The position numbers were made by a program, and so were the translations under genes. A stretch of 32,666 bases of DNA from Terriglobia bacterium. GTDB lineage: Bacteria; Acidobacteriota; Terriglobia; Bryobacterales; Bryobacteraceae. The stretch covers positions 1-32,666 of the forward strand of contig JAJPIT010000072.1 in the NCBI GenBank assembly GCA_021324615.1, written 5' to 3'. Positions 7,167 through 16,283 of the stretch are shown here, piece by piece (within the stretch, counting starts at the first letter, position 1; every line of letters starts with the position of its first letter). The notes under the pieces were generated by a model that did not search any database, had not been told where the DNA came from, and saw only the letters and a program-made list of their open reading frames with translations.

Positions 7167-9821
7167 CTACTTCGGCGACGGCCCGCGGACGACCTGCACG
7201 AAGCCGTCCGGACGCAGCCACCTGGCGAAGGCGGCCCGAACCTCATCGGCGGTCATCGCCAAGTAGCGGCGCGCGGCGGTGTACGGTTCATCGAGCGGCA
7301 GGCCGAGCAGGGCGCGGCCCAGCAGCCCGCCGCCGATGGCCTCCTCGCTGGATTCGGAAAGCGGAAGCTGCCGCAGCAGCAGGGCCTTGGCCTGCCGCAG
7401 TTCGGCGTCGCCGACGTTGGTCGTCTGCATGGCGATGAGATCGCGGCGGATGATGGCCCGCGCCTTGGACACATTTTCCGGATCGCAGCCAAAACTGACC
7501 GAATAGAGGGCGCGGGTCTCCGACGCGCTGAGCGAATCGTCCACGTTGTAGACCAGCCCGGCGACCTCGCGCAGATCATGATAAAGGCGCGTGGCGTAAA
7601 ATCCGCCGCCCAGCACGTGATTGCCGAGCTGCAAAGCGTAATAATCGGGGCTGAAGCGGTTGATCCCCACCGTTTCGGCGAGCACCACCGAATCCTGAAT
7701 GCGCGCCGGATCGGGCACATCGACGGCGGCGGGTTGATTTATCGGAACCGGAGGCAGCGTCACATCGGGCTTGGAACCCGCGGCTTTCCAGCCTCCGAAA
7801 TACTTCTCCACCGCGGCCTTCGCTTCGGCCGGCGTGATGTCGCCGATGATGACGATTGTGGCCAGGTCCGGGCGGAAGGCGCGCGCGTAGTAGTTTTTCA
7901 CGTCGTCCAGCGTGACGGCGCCGACGGTTTCCGGAGTGGTTTCGCGCAATACCGGATCGCCTTTTGGATAGAGCGCGGCCTCCAGCGCACGGCGCGCGCG
8001 GTATTCGGGGCTGTTCCGCTCTCCGCCCGCCGCCTCCGCCGTTTGCCGCTTCACGATCTCGAACGCGCCGGCGGGAAAGGCCGGGTTCAGCTCGTTATCG
8101 GCGAGCAGTTCCAGGCCGCGGCCGAAGTGCGACTTGAGCACGCGCAGCGAAAAGGCGGCGCCGGCCGATTCCTCGGCGGCGATGTCGTCCAGATCCTTGC
8201 GCAGCGTCAGGCGGTCGCGGGTTTTGGTGCCGTAGGAAAACAGCTCATCGACGATATCGGCGACGCCGTCTTTTCCCGGCGGCGTTTCGAGCTTGCTTTC
8301 GTGACGAATTTCGCCGCGCAGGGTTACCGTCGGCGAAGCGTGCTCGGGCTGAACGATCAGGCGGAGTCCGTTGGGCAGGCGGAAGTCGGCCGGATGGAGG
8401 TCCGGCGGCGGCACGGCGAGCTTGGACAGTTCAGACTGCGCCCAATCGGGCAGCGTCACGGGTTTGGAAGGCGCCGACGTGATTTTTTCCGCGCCGCCGA
8501 ATCCTTCCGAGGGGACCGCGGCGCCGGAGGGCTGCGGCTGGAGCACGGCCACAATGGCGCTCTGGTTTTGCAGGCACGCGCGCGCCACGCGGTTCACGTC
8601 GGCGAGCGTCACCTGCCGGATCGCCTCCACGTCCTCTTCCGGCGAATTCCGATGCTCGGCCGCCAGCGCCTGCGACCAGTCCTGCGCAAGTCCGGGAATG
8701 GAGTTGCGGCGGAATTCACTGGCGGCGATTTCCATGCGCCGCGCCGCCTCCACCAGCTCGGCCGGGAAACCCCTGGAAACATATCCGGCGATGATGTTTT
8801 TTACCGCTTCGATCCGCGGCGCGGCGTCGGAGCCGGGCGGAAGGGCCACGGCGGCCAATCCCACGCTGGCCTTCGGATAGGCCTGTTCGAGGGAGAAATC
8901 GGCGGCCAGGGCCTCGCCTTTGACCACCAGATTGTAGAGATCGCCCCGCTCGCTGGAAAGAACGCCGGCGGCCAGACGCGCGGCGGCGAAGTCGCGGGCG
9001 TTGCCGGTTCCGGGCATGCGGTAGGCCACGAAGACGAGCGGATACGGCAGGTTGCTTTCGAGCGTGAATGATTCGGCGTGCACCGGCGGAAGCCTCACTT
9101 CGGCCCGCGGCGGAAGCGGATGGCTGGGAATCGAGCCGAAAATCCGCTCGATGCGGGAAATGGCCGCGGCCGGATCGACGTCGCCCACCACCACCAGGAT
9201 CGCGTTGTTGGGCGCATACCACTTCCGGTAAAAATCCCGCAACAGGTCCGCGGTGGTTTTGTCGAACGACGCCTTGGTTCCAAGCGCGTCATGCGCGTAG
9301 GGCGTGCCGGCGAACATATCCTGATTGAGGCGCGTCAGGAATTTGTAGGTCGGGTTGGAGAGGTCGCGCGCCACTTCCTGCTCGATCGCGCCGCGCTCCT
9401 GATTCCACTCGTCGGCGGAGTCGTCAATGTGAGCCAGGCATGCCGCTGTCGCGCGCAGCACCACCTCGAGGTTGGCGGCCGGGACCGTGGCGAAATACTG
9501 GGTGATGTTTTGCTGCGTATCGGCGTTGTTTTGGCCGCCAAGCTGCGCGTAGATGGCCGCGATCTGCTCGGCGCTGAGGCCGGCGCAACCGCGGAAGGCC
9601 ATGTGTTCCTGGGCGTGCGCCAAGCCGGGATAATCGGGCGGCGTTTCGTCGGCGCCGGCCAGAATGTTCTCCTCCACGGTGACCACCGGCGCCAGAGGAT
9701 CGCGCACCACCACCACGCGCATCCCATTGTTGAGGGTGGCGCGCGCGACGTTTCCGGAGATTTCCACCGGCGAGGCAGAAGCGGCCAGGAGCAAAACTGC
9801 GGGTATCAGAGATAAGCGCAT
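7167..9821 (-). CDS. Two-domain M16 zinc protease, secreted
   Basis: An 884-residue pitrilysin-family (M16) metalloprotease, probably degrading peptides in the periplasm. The inverted zinc motif HAQEH (H69, E72, H73) sits in the N-terminal domain and is followed by ERGAIEQE, with E142 and E149 at roughly the family spacing for the remaining metal and support glutamates. The second M16 domain, starting near the FRLPNGLRLIV stretch, has no HxxEH, as is normal for the non-catalytic half. The frame is open upstream to 9965, but residues before MRLSLIPAVLLLAASAS do not look like protein; that sequence is a signal peptide. I chose the ATG at 9821 because AAAGGA lies 5 nt ahead of it; the ATG at 9827 is the alternative. 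Divergent from the TPR gene. Confidence 0.9.
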   Translation of the reverse strand: MRLSLIPAVLLLAASASPVEISGNVARATLNNGMRVVVVRDPLAPVVTVEENILAGADETPPDYPGLAHAQEHMAFRGCAGLSAEQIAAIYAQLGGQNNADTQQNITQYFATVPAANLEVVLRATAACLAHIDDSADEWNQERGAIEQEVARDLSNPTYKFLTRLNQDMFAGTPYAHDALGTKASFDKTTADLLRDFYRKWYAPNNAILVVVGDVDPAAAISRIERIFGSIPSHPLPPRAEVRLPPVHAESFTLESNLPYPLVFVAYRMPGTGNARDFAAARLAAGVLSSERGDLYNLVVKGEALAADFSLEQAYPKASVGLAAVALPPGSDAAPRIEAVKNIIAGYVSRGFPAELVEAARRMEIAASEFRRNSIPGLAQDWSQALAAEHRNSPEEDVEAIRQVTLADVNRVARACLQNQSAIVAVLQPQPSGAAVPSEGFGGAEKITSAPSKPVTLPDWAQSELSKLAVPPPDLHPADFRLPNGLRLIVQPEHASPTVTLRGEIRHESKLETPPGKDGVADIVDELFSYGTKTRDRLTLRKDLDDIAAEESAGAAFSLRVLKSHFGRGLELLADNELNPAFPAGAFEIVKRQTAEAAGGERNSPEYRARRALEAALYPKGDPVLRETTPETVGAVTLDDVKNYYARAFRPDLATIVIIGDITPAEAKAAVEKYFGGWKAAGSKPDVTLPPVPINQPAAVDVPDPARIQDSVVLAETVGINRFSPDYYALQLGNHVLGGGFYATRLYHDLREVAGLVYNVDDSLSASETRALYSVSFGCDPENVSKARAIIRRDLIAMQTTNVGDAELRQAKALLLRQLPLSESSEEAIGGGLLGRALLGLPLDEPYTAARRYLAMTADEVRAAFARWLRPDGFVQVVRGPSPK

Positions 9822-9949
9822 GCGCATCCTTTCATGGATATAGACGCGCGGCCCGGGGCCGCGGCGGAAGAAATCGCCGCGCTTTGCCGAAGACGACCGC
9901 CTGGCGCGCCCGCCGGGAGTGCTACACTGAAGTTCACCGGAGTTTTCAA

Positions 9950-10666
9950 GTGGATCGGCGCACACGCAAAGAGCTCAAAAGCGACAAGTTTGCCCTGGAA
10001 GTCCAGCATGGCTTCGAATTTATCACCGATCACAAGGATCAGGTGATCCGCTATGGCGCGATCGTCGCCGCCGTGCTGTTGATCGCCGGCGGAGTTTATC
10101 TCTACAACAGCCATCAGGCCGCGGTACGCCAGGAGGCGCTGGCGGCGGCGCTGCGGATCGATAACGCCAGCGTCGGCAACGGGCAGGTGCAGCAGGTGGG
10201 CGTCATGCACTTCGACACCGAGGAGCAAAAAGAGGCCGCGCTGGCCAAGGCCATGACCGATATCGCGGTGAAGTATCCGGGGACGGAGGAAGGCGCCACG
10301 GCGGAGTTTTATCTGGCCTCCCAGGCCGTGGATAACGGCAATCTCCAGGAGGCCGAGAAGCGGTTTCAGCGGATTGTCAACAACGCTCCGGCCGCGTTTG
10401 CCTCCATGGCCAAGCTGTCCCTGGCGCGCGTTTATGAGTCGGAAGGCAAGGACGATCAGGCGGAAAAACTTCTTCAGGATCTGATCGCGCATCCCTCGGT
10501 TACCGTTTCCAAGGGCGAAGCGCAGCTCCGGCTGGCGGCGTTAAAAGCGCGCAAGAATCCGGAGGAAGGCCGCAAGATGCTGGAGGCGATGCGCGCCGAC
10601 CGCACCGCGATCAGCCGCGCGGCGGTGCAGGAACTGGGCGAGTTGTCCAGCGCGCCGCAGCATTAG
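9950..10666 (+). CDS. Membrane-anchored TPR protein, YfgM-like
   Basis: A 238-residue protein with a short basic cytoplasmic N-terminus, one membrane segment (about residues 33-49, VIRYGAIVAAVLLIAGGVYLY) and a periplasmic TPR-like helical domain (AEFYLASQAVDNGNLQEAEKRF and following repeats). This is the layout of the TPR_21/YfgM group, known in E. coli as an ancillary subunit at the Sec translocon; function here is inferred from layout only. The frame is open from 9884, but the GTG at 9950 is preferred: CGGAG lies about 8 nt upstream, and DRRTRKELKSDKFA is the expected start of this acidobacterial family. The next gene begins immediately after its TAG, so the two are one transcript. Confidence 0.8.
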   Translation: MDRRTRKELKSDKFALEVQHGFEFITDHKDQVIRYGAIVAAVLLIAGGVYLYNSHQAAVRQEALAAALRIDNASVGNGQVQQVGVMHFDTEEQKEAALAKAMTDIAVKYPGTEEGATAEFYLASQAVDNGNLQEAEKRFQRIVNNAPAAFASMAKLSLARVYESEGKDDQAEKLLQDLIAHPSVTVSKGEAQLRLAALKARKNPEEGRKMLEAMRADRTAISRAAVQELGELSSAPQH

Positions 10667-11785
10667 GTGAATCCGGGCCCGCTGGCGCATCTCCGCTTCC
10701 CGGTCGAGCGCGGGCGCGGGCGGCGGTATCCAGAGGCGCCGCATCCTTACCGCAACGATTTCCAGCGCAACCGCGACCGCGTGGTGCACGCGCGCGCGTT
10801 CCGCCGCCTGGAAAACAAGACCCAGGTCTTCACTGCCGGGATCTCCGATCATTTCCGCAACCGCCTCACCCACACTATTGAGGTGTCGCAGATCGCGCGC
10901 ACCGCGGCGCGGGCGCTGGGGTTGGACGAAGATTTCACCGAAGCGCTGGCCCTGGCGCACGACCTGGGACATCCGCCTTTCGGGCACGCGGGCGAGGCCG
11001 AGCTGGACCGGCGGATGCGGAAATTCGGCGAGCGCTTCGATCACAATCTGCACGCCCTGCGCATCGTCGAACGGTTCGAGACCCGCTACGCGCGGTTTCG
11101 CGGCCTGAATCTGACGTTTGAAGTGCGGGAGGGTATTGTCAAGCACTCGCGCGATTTCGAGCCCGGCGAGTCTCGCGGGCTGGACGAATATCTGCCCGGC
11201 CTGCGCCCGCCGGTCGAGGCTCAACTGATCGATCTGTGCGACGAGATCGCCTACAACACCGCCGATCTCGACGACGGCTACGCGGCGGGGCTGGTTTCGG
11301 TCGAGGACGCGCGGCGCGGCGTGGCCAAGTTCCGCGAGCTGGAGGAAATCGCCGCGATGCAGTTTCCCGGCGCGCCGGAGCGGGTGCGGATGCACGAAGT
11401 CGTCCGGGGATTGATCGACTGGCTGATCTCCGGATTGCTGGCGGGGACCGTGGAAGCGGCGGGGGCTCTGGCCAGCGTGGAGGAAGTGCGCCGCGCCCCG
11501 CGCGTGGTCCGCTTCAGCCCGGACGCCGCGGCCGGAACGGCGGAGCTGAAAAAACTGTTGCGCCAGACCGTCTATGATTCGCCTTCGCTGATGCCGGCGC
11601 GGCGGCGGTCGGTGGAGCTACTCGGGGAGCTGTTTGACGCGCTGATGGCGCGGCCGGAGGCGATGCCGCTGGAGTATCGCCAAGATTCGGCCGATGAACC
11701 GCTGCATCGCCAGGTCTGCGACTACGTCGCCGGAATGACGGACCGCTTCGTTTTAAAAACCTGCGAGCAGTTGGGAATCGGATAA
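10667..11785 (+). CDS. dgt: dGTP triphosphohydrolase-like HD enzyme (type 2)
   Basis: A 372-residue HD-superfamily enzyme that hydrolyses dNTPs to deoxynucleoside plus triphosphate, lowering or balancing dNTP pools. The motifs are RNRLTHTIEVSQIAR (H69), HDLGHPPFGHAGE (H98/D99 as the HD pair) and, later, DLCDEIAYNTADLDDG, the classic dGTPase pattern. Its length fits the shorter type 2 subfamily rather than the roughly 500-residue E. coli Dgt, and dNTP preference in that subfamily varies. The GTG start directly abuts the TAG of the TPR gene with zero spacing, so translation probably depends on coupling. A GC hairpin lies just downstream. Confidence 0.9.
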   Translation: MNPGPLAHLRFPVERGRGRRYPEAPHPYRNDFQRNRDRVVHARAFRRLENKTQVFTAGISDHFRNRLTHTIEVSQIARTAARALGLDEDFTEALALAHDLGHPPFGHAGEAELDRRMRKFGERFDHNLHALRIVERFETRYARFRGLNLTFEVREGIVKHSRDFEPGESRGLDEYLPGLRPPVEAQLIDLCDEIAYNTADLDDGYAAGLVSVEDARRGVAKFRELEEIAAMQFPGAPERVRMHEVVRGLIDWLISGLLAGTVEAAGALASVEEVRRAPRVVRFSPDAAAGTAELKKLLRQTVYDSPSLMPARRRSVELLGELFDALMARPEAMPLEYRQDSADEPLHRQVCDYVAGMTDRFVLKTCEQLGIG

Positions 11786-11794
11786 AGCTGCGCG

Positions 11795-11812
11795 GCGCGC
11801 GTGAAAGCGCGC
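11795..11812 (+). terminator. Candidate terminator after the dgt gene
   Basis: GCGCGC-GTGAAA-GCGCGC forms a hairpin with a 6-nt loop, extendable by one G-T pair. It begins 9 bp after the dgt stop. A T-run (CTTTTTG) follows only about 12 nt later, so efficiency is uncertain. Confidence 0.35.
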
Positions 11813-11871
11813 TCCCTGTCAAACTTTTTGCCGATTTTGGCGTTTAAATAAGGTAGAAGGATCGACAAGAA

Positions 11872-13698
11872 GTGCGCAAAACCCTGGCATTCGCGTTATT
11901 TTTCTGTGCCTTAACGCTCTCGGCGCGGACCGTGAACAAGCCTCCGGCCGAGGATCCGCTCTTTAAAAAGAAGCTTTCCAAGGACGAGCAGGTGATTCAC
12001 GCGCTCGACCGGCTGACGTTCGGGCCGCGCCCGGGCGACGTGGAGGCGGTGCGGAAAATCGGTGTCCGCAAGTGGATCGAGTTGCAGCTTCATCCCGAGC
12101 GCATCGCGGAGAATCCGGAGCTGGAGCGGAAGCTGGCGCCGCTGCAGTCGCTGCGGATGACGCAGGCGCAAACGCTGGCGGCGTATCCGTCTCCGGAGCT
12201 GGTGCGGGGCGTGGCCCTGGGCCTTCAGAAACCGCCGGAAGATCCGATTGCGCGCGCCGAGGTGGAACGGATGGTCCGCCGCTTCGATGTGAAAAAAGGA
12301 ACCGGTCAAAGCGATCCCCTGGAGCCGCGGGTGCAGTTGGCCGACCTGCTGACGCGCGAGCAGATTCGCACGCTGCGCGGCGGGACGCCTGCGGAGAAGA
12401 CACAACTGCTGGCCTCCATTGCCGAGGATAAGATTGACGACGTGATCGTGGCGATGCCGGCGGGACTGCGCGGGCAGCTCATGCCCTTCGCCAGCCCGGT
12501 GGTCCGGCGCAAGCTGCTGCTGGCCAGCCAGCCGCAGCAGCTTGTCTTTTACGATCTGGCGGAAGCGAAGCTTTATCGCGCGATTCTCAGCAACCGGCAG
12601 CTTGAGGAAGAGCTGGTCGATTTCTGGTACAACCACTTCAACGTTTATATTGACAAGGGCGCGGACCGCTTCCTGGTGCCGAGCTATGAGCGCGACGTGA
12701 TCCGCCCGCACGTGCTCGGAAAATTCCGCGATCTGCTGGAGGCGACGGCGAACAGTCCGGCGATGATGTTTTATCTGGACAACTGGCAGAGCGCCGCTCC
12801 CGAGCGCGCCCCCAATGGGAAGCGGCCGCGGCGCGGGTTGAATGAAAACTACGCGCGGGAGCTGATGGAGCTGCACACGCTGGGCGTCGATGGCGGATAC
12901 ACCCAAACAGACGTCACCGAGGTGGCCCGCTGCTTCACCGGCTGGACCATCCGCCCGCCAGCCGCGGGCGGGGAATTTTTTTACAACGACCGGCTTCACG
13001 ACAAGGGCGAAAAGGTCGTGCTCGGGGTGACGATTCCGGCCGGCGGCGGCAAGGAGGACGGGGAAAAGGTGCTGGATATTCTCGCCAATCACCCCTCCAC
13101 TGCGAGATTTATTTCCAAGGAGCTGGCGCAAAGATTTGTCGCCGACAATCCCCCGGCGGAGTTGATCGACCGGATGGCCAAGACGTTCCTGCGGACGCAC
13201 GGCGATCTGCGCGAGGTGATGCGGACCATGCTCGAATCGAAGGAATTTTTCTCGGCCGGCGCCTATCGGGCCAAGGTGAAGACGCCGCTGGAAATGATTG
13301 TGGCCTCCATCCGCGCCACCGGCGCGCAGGTGGATTATGCGTTTCCTCTGGCGCAGCGAATCGGCCAGTTGGGCGAGCCGCTGTATCGCAAGGTGGAACC
13401 GACCGGATACTCGAACGCGAACGCGGAGTGGGTGAGCTCGGCTTCGCTGCTGGGGCGGATGAATTTCGCGCTGGCGCTGGCGCAGAACCGCCTGCCGGGC
13501 GTTAAAGTGGATGCGGAGAGCTTCCCCGCCGATCCGCTGGAGACTGCGCGGCGGCTTCTGTTCACCGATCCCAGCGCGGCCACGCGCCAGGCCATCGAGA
13601 AGGCCATGGCCGATCAGAAAACGAAGGATCCCAAAGCGGCGACGCCCGCGCTGGCGGCGGCGCTCGCCCTGGGATCGCCCGATTTTCAAAGGAAGTAG
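11872..13698 (+). CDS. DUF1800 family exported protein
   Basis: A 608-residue protein with a signal peptide (MRKTLAFALFFCALTLSA) and the DUF1800 domain. Recognisable blocks are LDRLTFGPRPGDVEAV near the N-terminus, DFWYNHFNVY (about 250-259) and NENYARELMELHTLGVDGGY (from about residue 324) followed by DVTEVARCFTGWTI. The biochemical role of DUF1800 is not established. It is almost always paired with a DUF1501 gene, as here (11-bp spacing), in Planctomycetes, Acidobacteria and Proteobacteria. The GTG at 11872 starts the signal peptide, and a weak GAAGG lies upstream. Confidence 0.85.
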   Translation: MRKTLAFALFFCALTLSARTVNKPPAEDPLFKKKLSKDEQVIHALDRLTFGPRPGDVEAVRKIGVRKWIELQLHPERIAENPELERKLAPLQSLRMTQAQTLAAYPSPELVRGVALGLQKPPEDPIARAEVERMVRRFDVKKGTGQSDPLEPRVQLADLLTREQIRTLRGGTPAEKTQLLASIAEDKIDDVIVAMPAGLRGQLMPFASPVVRRKLLLASQPQQLVFYDLAEAKLYRAILSNRQLEEELVDFWYNHFNVYIDKGADRFLVPSYERDVIRPHVLGKFRDLLEATANSPAMMFYLDNWQSAAPERAPNGKRPRRGLNENYARELMELHTLGVDGGYTQTDVTEVARCFTGWTIRPPAAGGEFFYNDRLHDKGEKVVLGVTIPAGGGKEDGEKVLDILANHPSTARFISKELAQRFVADNPPAELIDRMAKTFLRTHGDLREVMRTMLESKEFFSAGAYRAKVKTPLEMIVASIRATGAQVDYAFPLAQRIGQLGEPLYRKVEPTGYSNANAEWVSSASLLGRMNFALALAQNRLPGVKVDAESFPADPLETARRLLFTDPSAATRQAIEKAMADQKTKDPKAATPALAAALALGSPDFQRK

Positions 13699-13709
13699 CA
13701 GGTGAGGCG

Positions 13710-14945
13710 ATGAATCGACGAATTTTTCTGAAGAGTTCCGCGATGGCCATGTTTGGCGTGGGATCCACCCCGGCCTGGCTTTCGCGAGCCTTATACGCGC
13801 AGGACGCGCCCAGCCCGCGGAAGAAGATCCTGGTGGCGATTTTCCAGCGCGGCGCCGTCGACGGATTGAACGTCGTGGTCCCGCACGGCGAGCAGCGTTA
13901 TTACGATCTGCGGCCGACGATCGCGGTGCCGCGTCCGGACGGCACGCCCGATTCGGCCATCGATCTGGATGGATTCTTCGGCCTGCATCCGTCGCTCAAA
14001 TCTCTGAAGCCGATCTACGATTCCGGTCACCTGGCGATCGTCCACGCCGCCGGCTCGCCGGATCCGACGCGCTCGCATTTCGACGCGCAGGATTACATGG
14101 AATCGGGAACGCCGGGCCGCAAGGCGACCCCGGATGGCTGGCTAAATCGCGCGCTGCCCGCGGAACCCCGCGAATCTCCGGTGCGCGCGGTGAGCTTCAC
14201 GGCGGATCTGCCGCGCTCGCTGCGCGGGCGCCATGACGCGGTGGCGATCGCGAATCTGAACGATTTTCAGGTGCGCGACCCGGCCGGCGCGGCGAGTTTC
14301 GAGGCCATGTACGCCGGCGCCATCGACCAGGTTCTGAACGGCACCGGGCGCGAAACCTTCGACGCGGTAAAGTTGATGCAATCCATTCAAAAACAGCCCT
14401 ATACTCCTGCTAACGGAGCCGTTTATCCTGGAGGCCGGCTCGCCAATTCGATGCGCCAGATCGCGCAGCTCATCAAGGCCGACGTGGGGCTGGAGGTCGC
14501 CTTCACCGACGTCGCCGGCTGGGACACCCACGTCAACGAGGTCGGAGCCAAGGCCAGCGTCGGACAGCTCCCCAACCTGCTGGCCAACTTCGGCGACACG
14601 TTGGCCGCTTTTTATCGGGATTTGGGGGATCGCATGGCGGACGTGGCCGTCGTTACCATGAGCGAGTTCGGAAGGACCGCCCGGGAGAACGGCAATCGCG
14701 GCACCGATCACGGTCATGCCAACGTGATGTTCGTCTTCGGCGGCGGCGTTCAGGGCGGCAAGGTTTACGGCGACTGGCCGGGCCTGGCCGAAGAGCAGTT
14801 GTACGAGGGCCGCGACCTGAACCTGACCACGGACTTTCGCGATGTGCTCGGCGAACTGGTCGTCCGGCATATGGGGAATCCCCAGCTCGCTTCGGTATTT
14901 CCCGGATACGCGGAGCCTCGCTTCCGGGGCCTGCTCCGGGGATAG
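13710..14945 (+). CDS. DUF1501 family Tat-exported protein
   Basis: A 411-residue partner of the preceding DUF1800 protein. The N-terminus NRRIFLKSSAMAMFGVGS is a twin-arginine (Tat) signal, so the protein is exported folded, probably with a bound cofactor or metal. Family blocks are QRGAVDGLNVVVP near residue 50 and MSEFGRTARENGNRGTDHGH near the C-terminus; DUF1501 belongs to the alkaline-phosphatase/sulfatase-like fold group, but no activity can be assigned. AGGTGAGG just before the ATG is a good ribosome-binding site. Confidence 0.88.
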   Translation: MNRRIFLKSSAMAMFGVGSTPAWLSRALYAQDAPSPRKKILVAIFQRGAVDGLNVVVPHGEQRYYDLRPTIAVPRPDGTPDSAIDLDGFFGLHPSLKSLKPIYDSGHLAIVHAAGSPDPTRSHFDAQDYMESGTPGRKATPDGWLNRALPAEPRESPVRAVSFTADLPRSLRGRHDAVAIANLNDFQVRDPAGAASFEAMYAGAIDQVLNGTGRETFDAVKLMQSIQKQPYTPANGAVYPGGRLANSMRQIAQLIKADVGLEVAFTDVAGWDTHVNEVGAKASVGQLPNLLANFGDTLAAFYRDLGDRMADVAVVTMSEFGRTARENGNRGTDHGHANVMFVFGGGVQGGKVYGDWPGLAEEQLYEGRDLNLTTDFRDVLGELVVRHMGNPQLASVFPGYAEPRFRGLLRG

Positions 14946-15021
14946 GACGCCTTGGCTTCCCTTACTTAATCCCGTTGGCGAATCGGCCGATAACTACAGC
15001 AGGAGGAGTTGGAATCTTAGG

Positions 15022-15540
15022 ATGCTGTGGTTATACCTGTTGGGCCTGCTGACGGCTCTGACCATCGTGTTGCGCAGGGTTTTGCGGCGGCAGGCTCCGC
15101 TCAACGACGAGCTCTATTCCAAGCGCGTGGCCATCGAACACGTGCAAAGCGGCGTCGCCTGGATTCGCGCCGACGGAACGTTCGGCAGCGTGAATCGCTC
15201 CTTTGCCGAAACCCTGCGCTGTTCGCCGGAGAGTCTGGCGGGTCAGGAATGGTACCAGATGTTTCCGGCGGCGGAGCGCCCGCGAGTGGGCGAGGCATAC
15301 CGGCAGATGCTGCTGGGCGGCGTTCATAGCTTCGACGGTCCGGGGCGGCGCATGGACGGTTCCCCGGTTTGGCTGAACGTGAAGCTGGTGGCGGCGCACG
15401 ACCGCAAGGCGCGCTTCGTCGGGCATCACTGCCTGATCGAGGATAAGACGCGCGAGCGCGAGCTGGAACAACGCATTTTGACGATGAGCGGGGCGCCGGA
15501 GGCGGCCCGGCGGCGGGCGGGAAGCGCTGTTTCGGGGTGA
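15022..15540 (+). CDS. Single-PAS membrane protein without an output domain
   Basis: A 172-residue protein. Residues 2-18 form one membrane segment (LWLYLLGLLTALTIVL) followed by basic residues, then one PAS domain (about 35-145: SGVAWIRADGTFGSVNRSFAETL through GHHCLIEDKTRERELEQRI). The PAS C-cap ends in a short helix that in kinases would lead into the output domain, but the protein stops soon after. It may sense a ligand or partner through protein contacts. The frame is open from 14842, overlapping the DUF1501 gene, but the ATG at 15022 starts the hydrophobic segment and has AGG directly before it plus AGGAGG about 16 nt upstream. It lies 76 bp after the DUF1501 gene. Confidence 0.7.
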   Translation: MLWLYLLGLLTALTIVLRRVLRRQAPLNDELYSKRVAIEHVQSGVAWIRADGTFGSVNRSFAETLRCSPESLAGQEWYQMFPAAERPRVGEAYRQMLLGGVHSFDGPGRRMDGSPVWLNVKLVAAHDRKARFVGHHCLIEDKTRERELEQRILTMSGAPEAARRRAGSAVSG

Positions 15541-15541
15541 C

Positions 15542-15580
15542 GCCCGCGCAAGGGCGTTTGGGCTACGGCCAGGCGCGGGC
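15542..15580. terminator. GC inverted repeat filling a convergent gap, candidate bidirectional terminator
   Basis: GCCCGCGC (15542-15549) and GCGCGGGC (15573-15580) are a perfect 8-bp inverted repeat spanning almost exactly the 41-bp gap between the PAS gene and the convergent cupin gene. The 23-nt loop itself contains GGGC/GGCC stretches. No U-tract follows in either direction. Confidence 0.4.
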
Positions 15581-15581
15581 T

Positions 15582-16190
15582 CTATTTGAGGTCCACGGCG
15601 ATCCGCTCCACGGGGCGGGGAAGCGGATTCTGTTCGGTGTGGATCATCGGCCCGTCCAGGCGCACCTCGCCGGCCTTGCCGCGGGCCTGATCGGTTAAAT
15701 AGACGACGATGTGATCCAAGGAGTGCTCGTGGCGCGCGCTGCTTTCGCCTGCTCCGAAGCGCACGCGCAGAACCCGCACCTGGGGATTTTCGAAAACCAG
15801 CGAATAATGCTCCGGATCAACCTTCAGCGGATCGAGCGGGGAAAGGACGGGCTCGGACGCGGGCATCGATTTGACTTCAATTTCGATCAGCCGGACCGGA
15901 TGATCGGCAAAGAATTCGCTGGTGTGAGGGCCGGCGGCAGGGCTCCAGCGGACGTCGCCCGCCTTGAAATCGATGGTCTGGCGCTCGCCGGACGGGCGGG
16001 TCTCGGTCATGCGGCCGCTATCGAGATAGATCATGACGCGGTTGAATTGGTGCTGGTGGAGGGCGGTCGGCTGATGCGGCTGTTCGGTAGCCGCGAGAAC
16101 GCGCACCCGCGGCGTATCGATTTTGACTTCGCTTGCTGAAGTCTGCGCGGCGAGCGCCAGGGGGAGCAGCAGGAAAACCGCCACTTTCAT
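15582..16190 (-). CDS. Secreted two-cupin-domain protein
   Basis: A 202-residue protein with a signal peptide ([19 protein letters not shown]) followed by two cupin-like halves. The first has [13 protein letters not shown] (H45, H47) and the second has [14 protein letters not shown] (H154, H156); each half is introduced by a matching phrase (TPRVRVL and NPQVRVL), pointing to an internal duplication. The paired histidines suggest metal binding; no substrate can be inferred. The frame is open far upstream, antisense to the quinoprotein gene, but the signal peptide fixes the start: ATG at 16190 with TGGAG about 4 nt ahead. Divergent from the quinoprotein dehydrogenase, with which it may share regulation. 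Confidence 0.75.
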   Translation of the reverse strand: MKVAVFLLLPLALAAQTSASEVKIDTPRVRVLAATEQPHQPTALHQHQFNRVMIYLDSGRMTETRPSGERQTIDFKAGDVRWSPAAGPHTSEFFADHPVRLIEIEVKSMPASEPVLSPLDPLKVDPEHYSLVFENPQVRVLRVRFGAGESSARHEHSLDHIVVYLTDQARGKAGEVRLDGPMIHTEQNPLPRPVERIAVDLK

Positions 16191-16203
16191 GATCTCCAGC
16201 ATA

Positions 16204-16221
16204 CCGCCGGCGTTCCGGCGG
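16204..16221. promoter_or_regulatory. Perfect inverted repeat between divergent genes
   Basis: CCGCCGG-CGTT-CCGGCGG is a 7-bp perfect stem with a 4-nt loop, 14 bp upstream of the cupin start and 63 bp upstream of the quinoprotein start. It could be an operator or an mRNA hairpin in the cupin leader. Confidence 0.35.
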
Positions 16222-16283
16222 ATAAGCGCGGCGGCCTTGCCATGACGTATGATATGAAACCGAACTTCCGAAGGAGATTTCAC

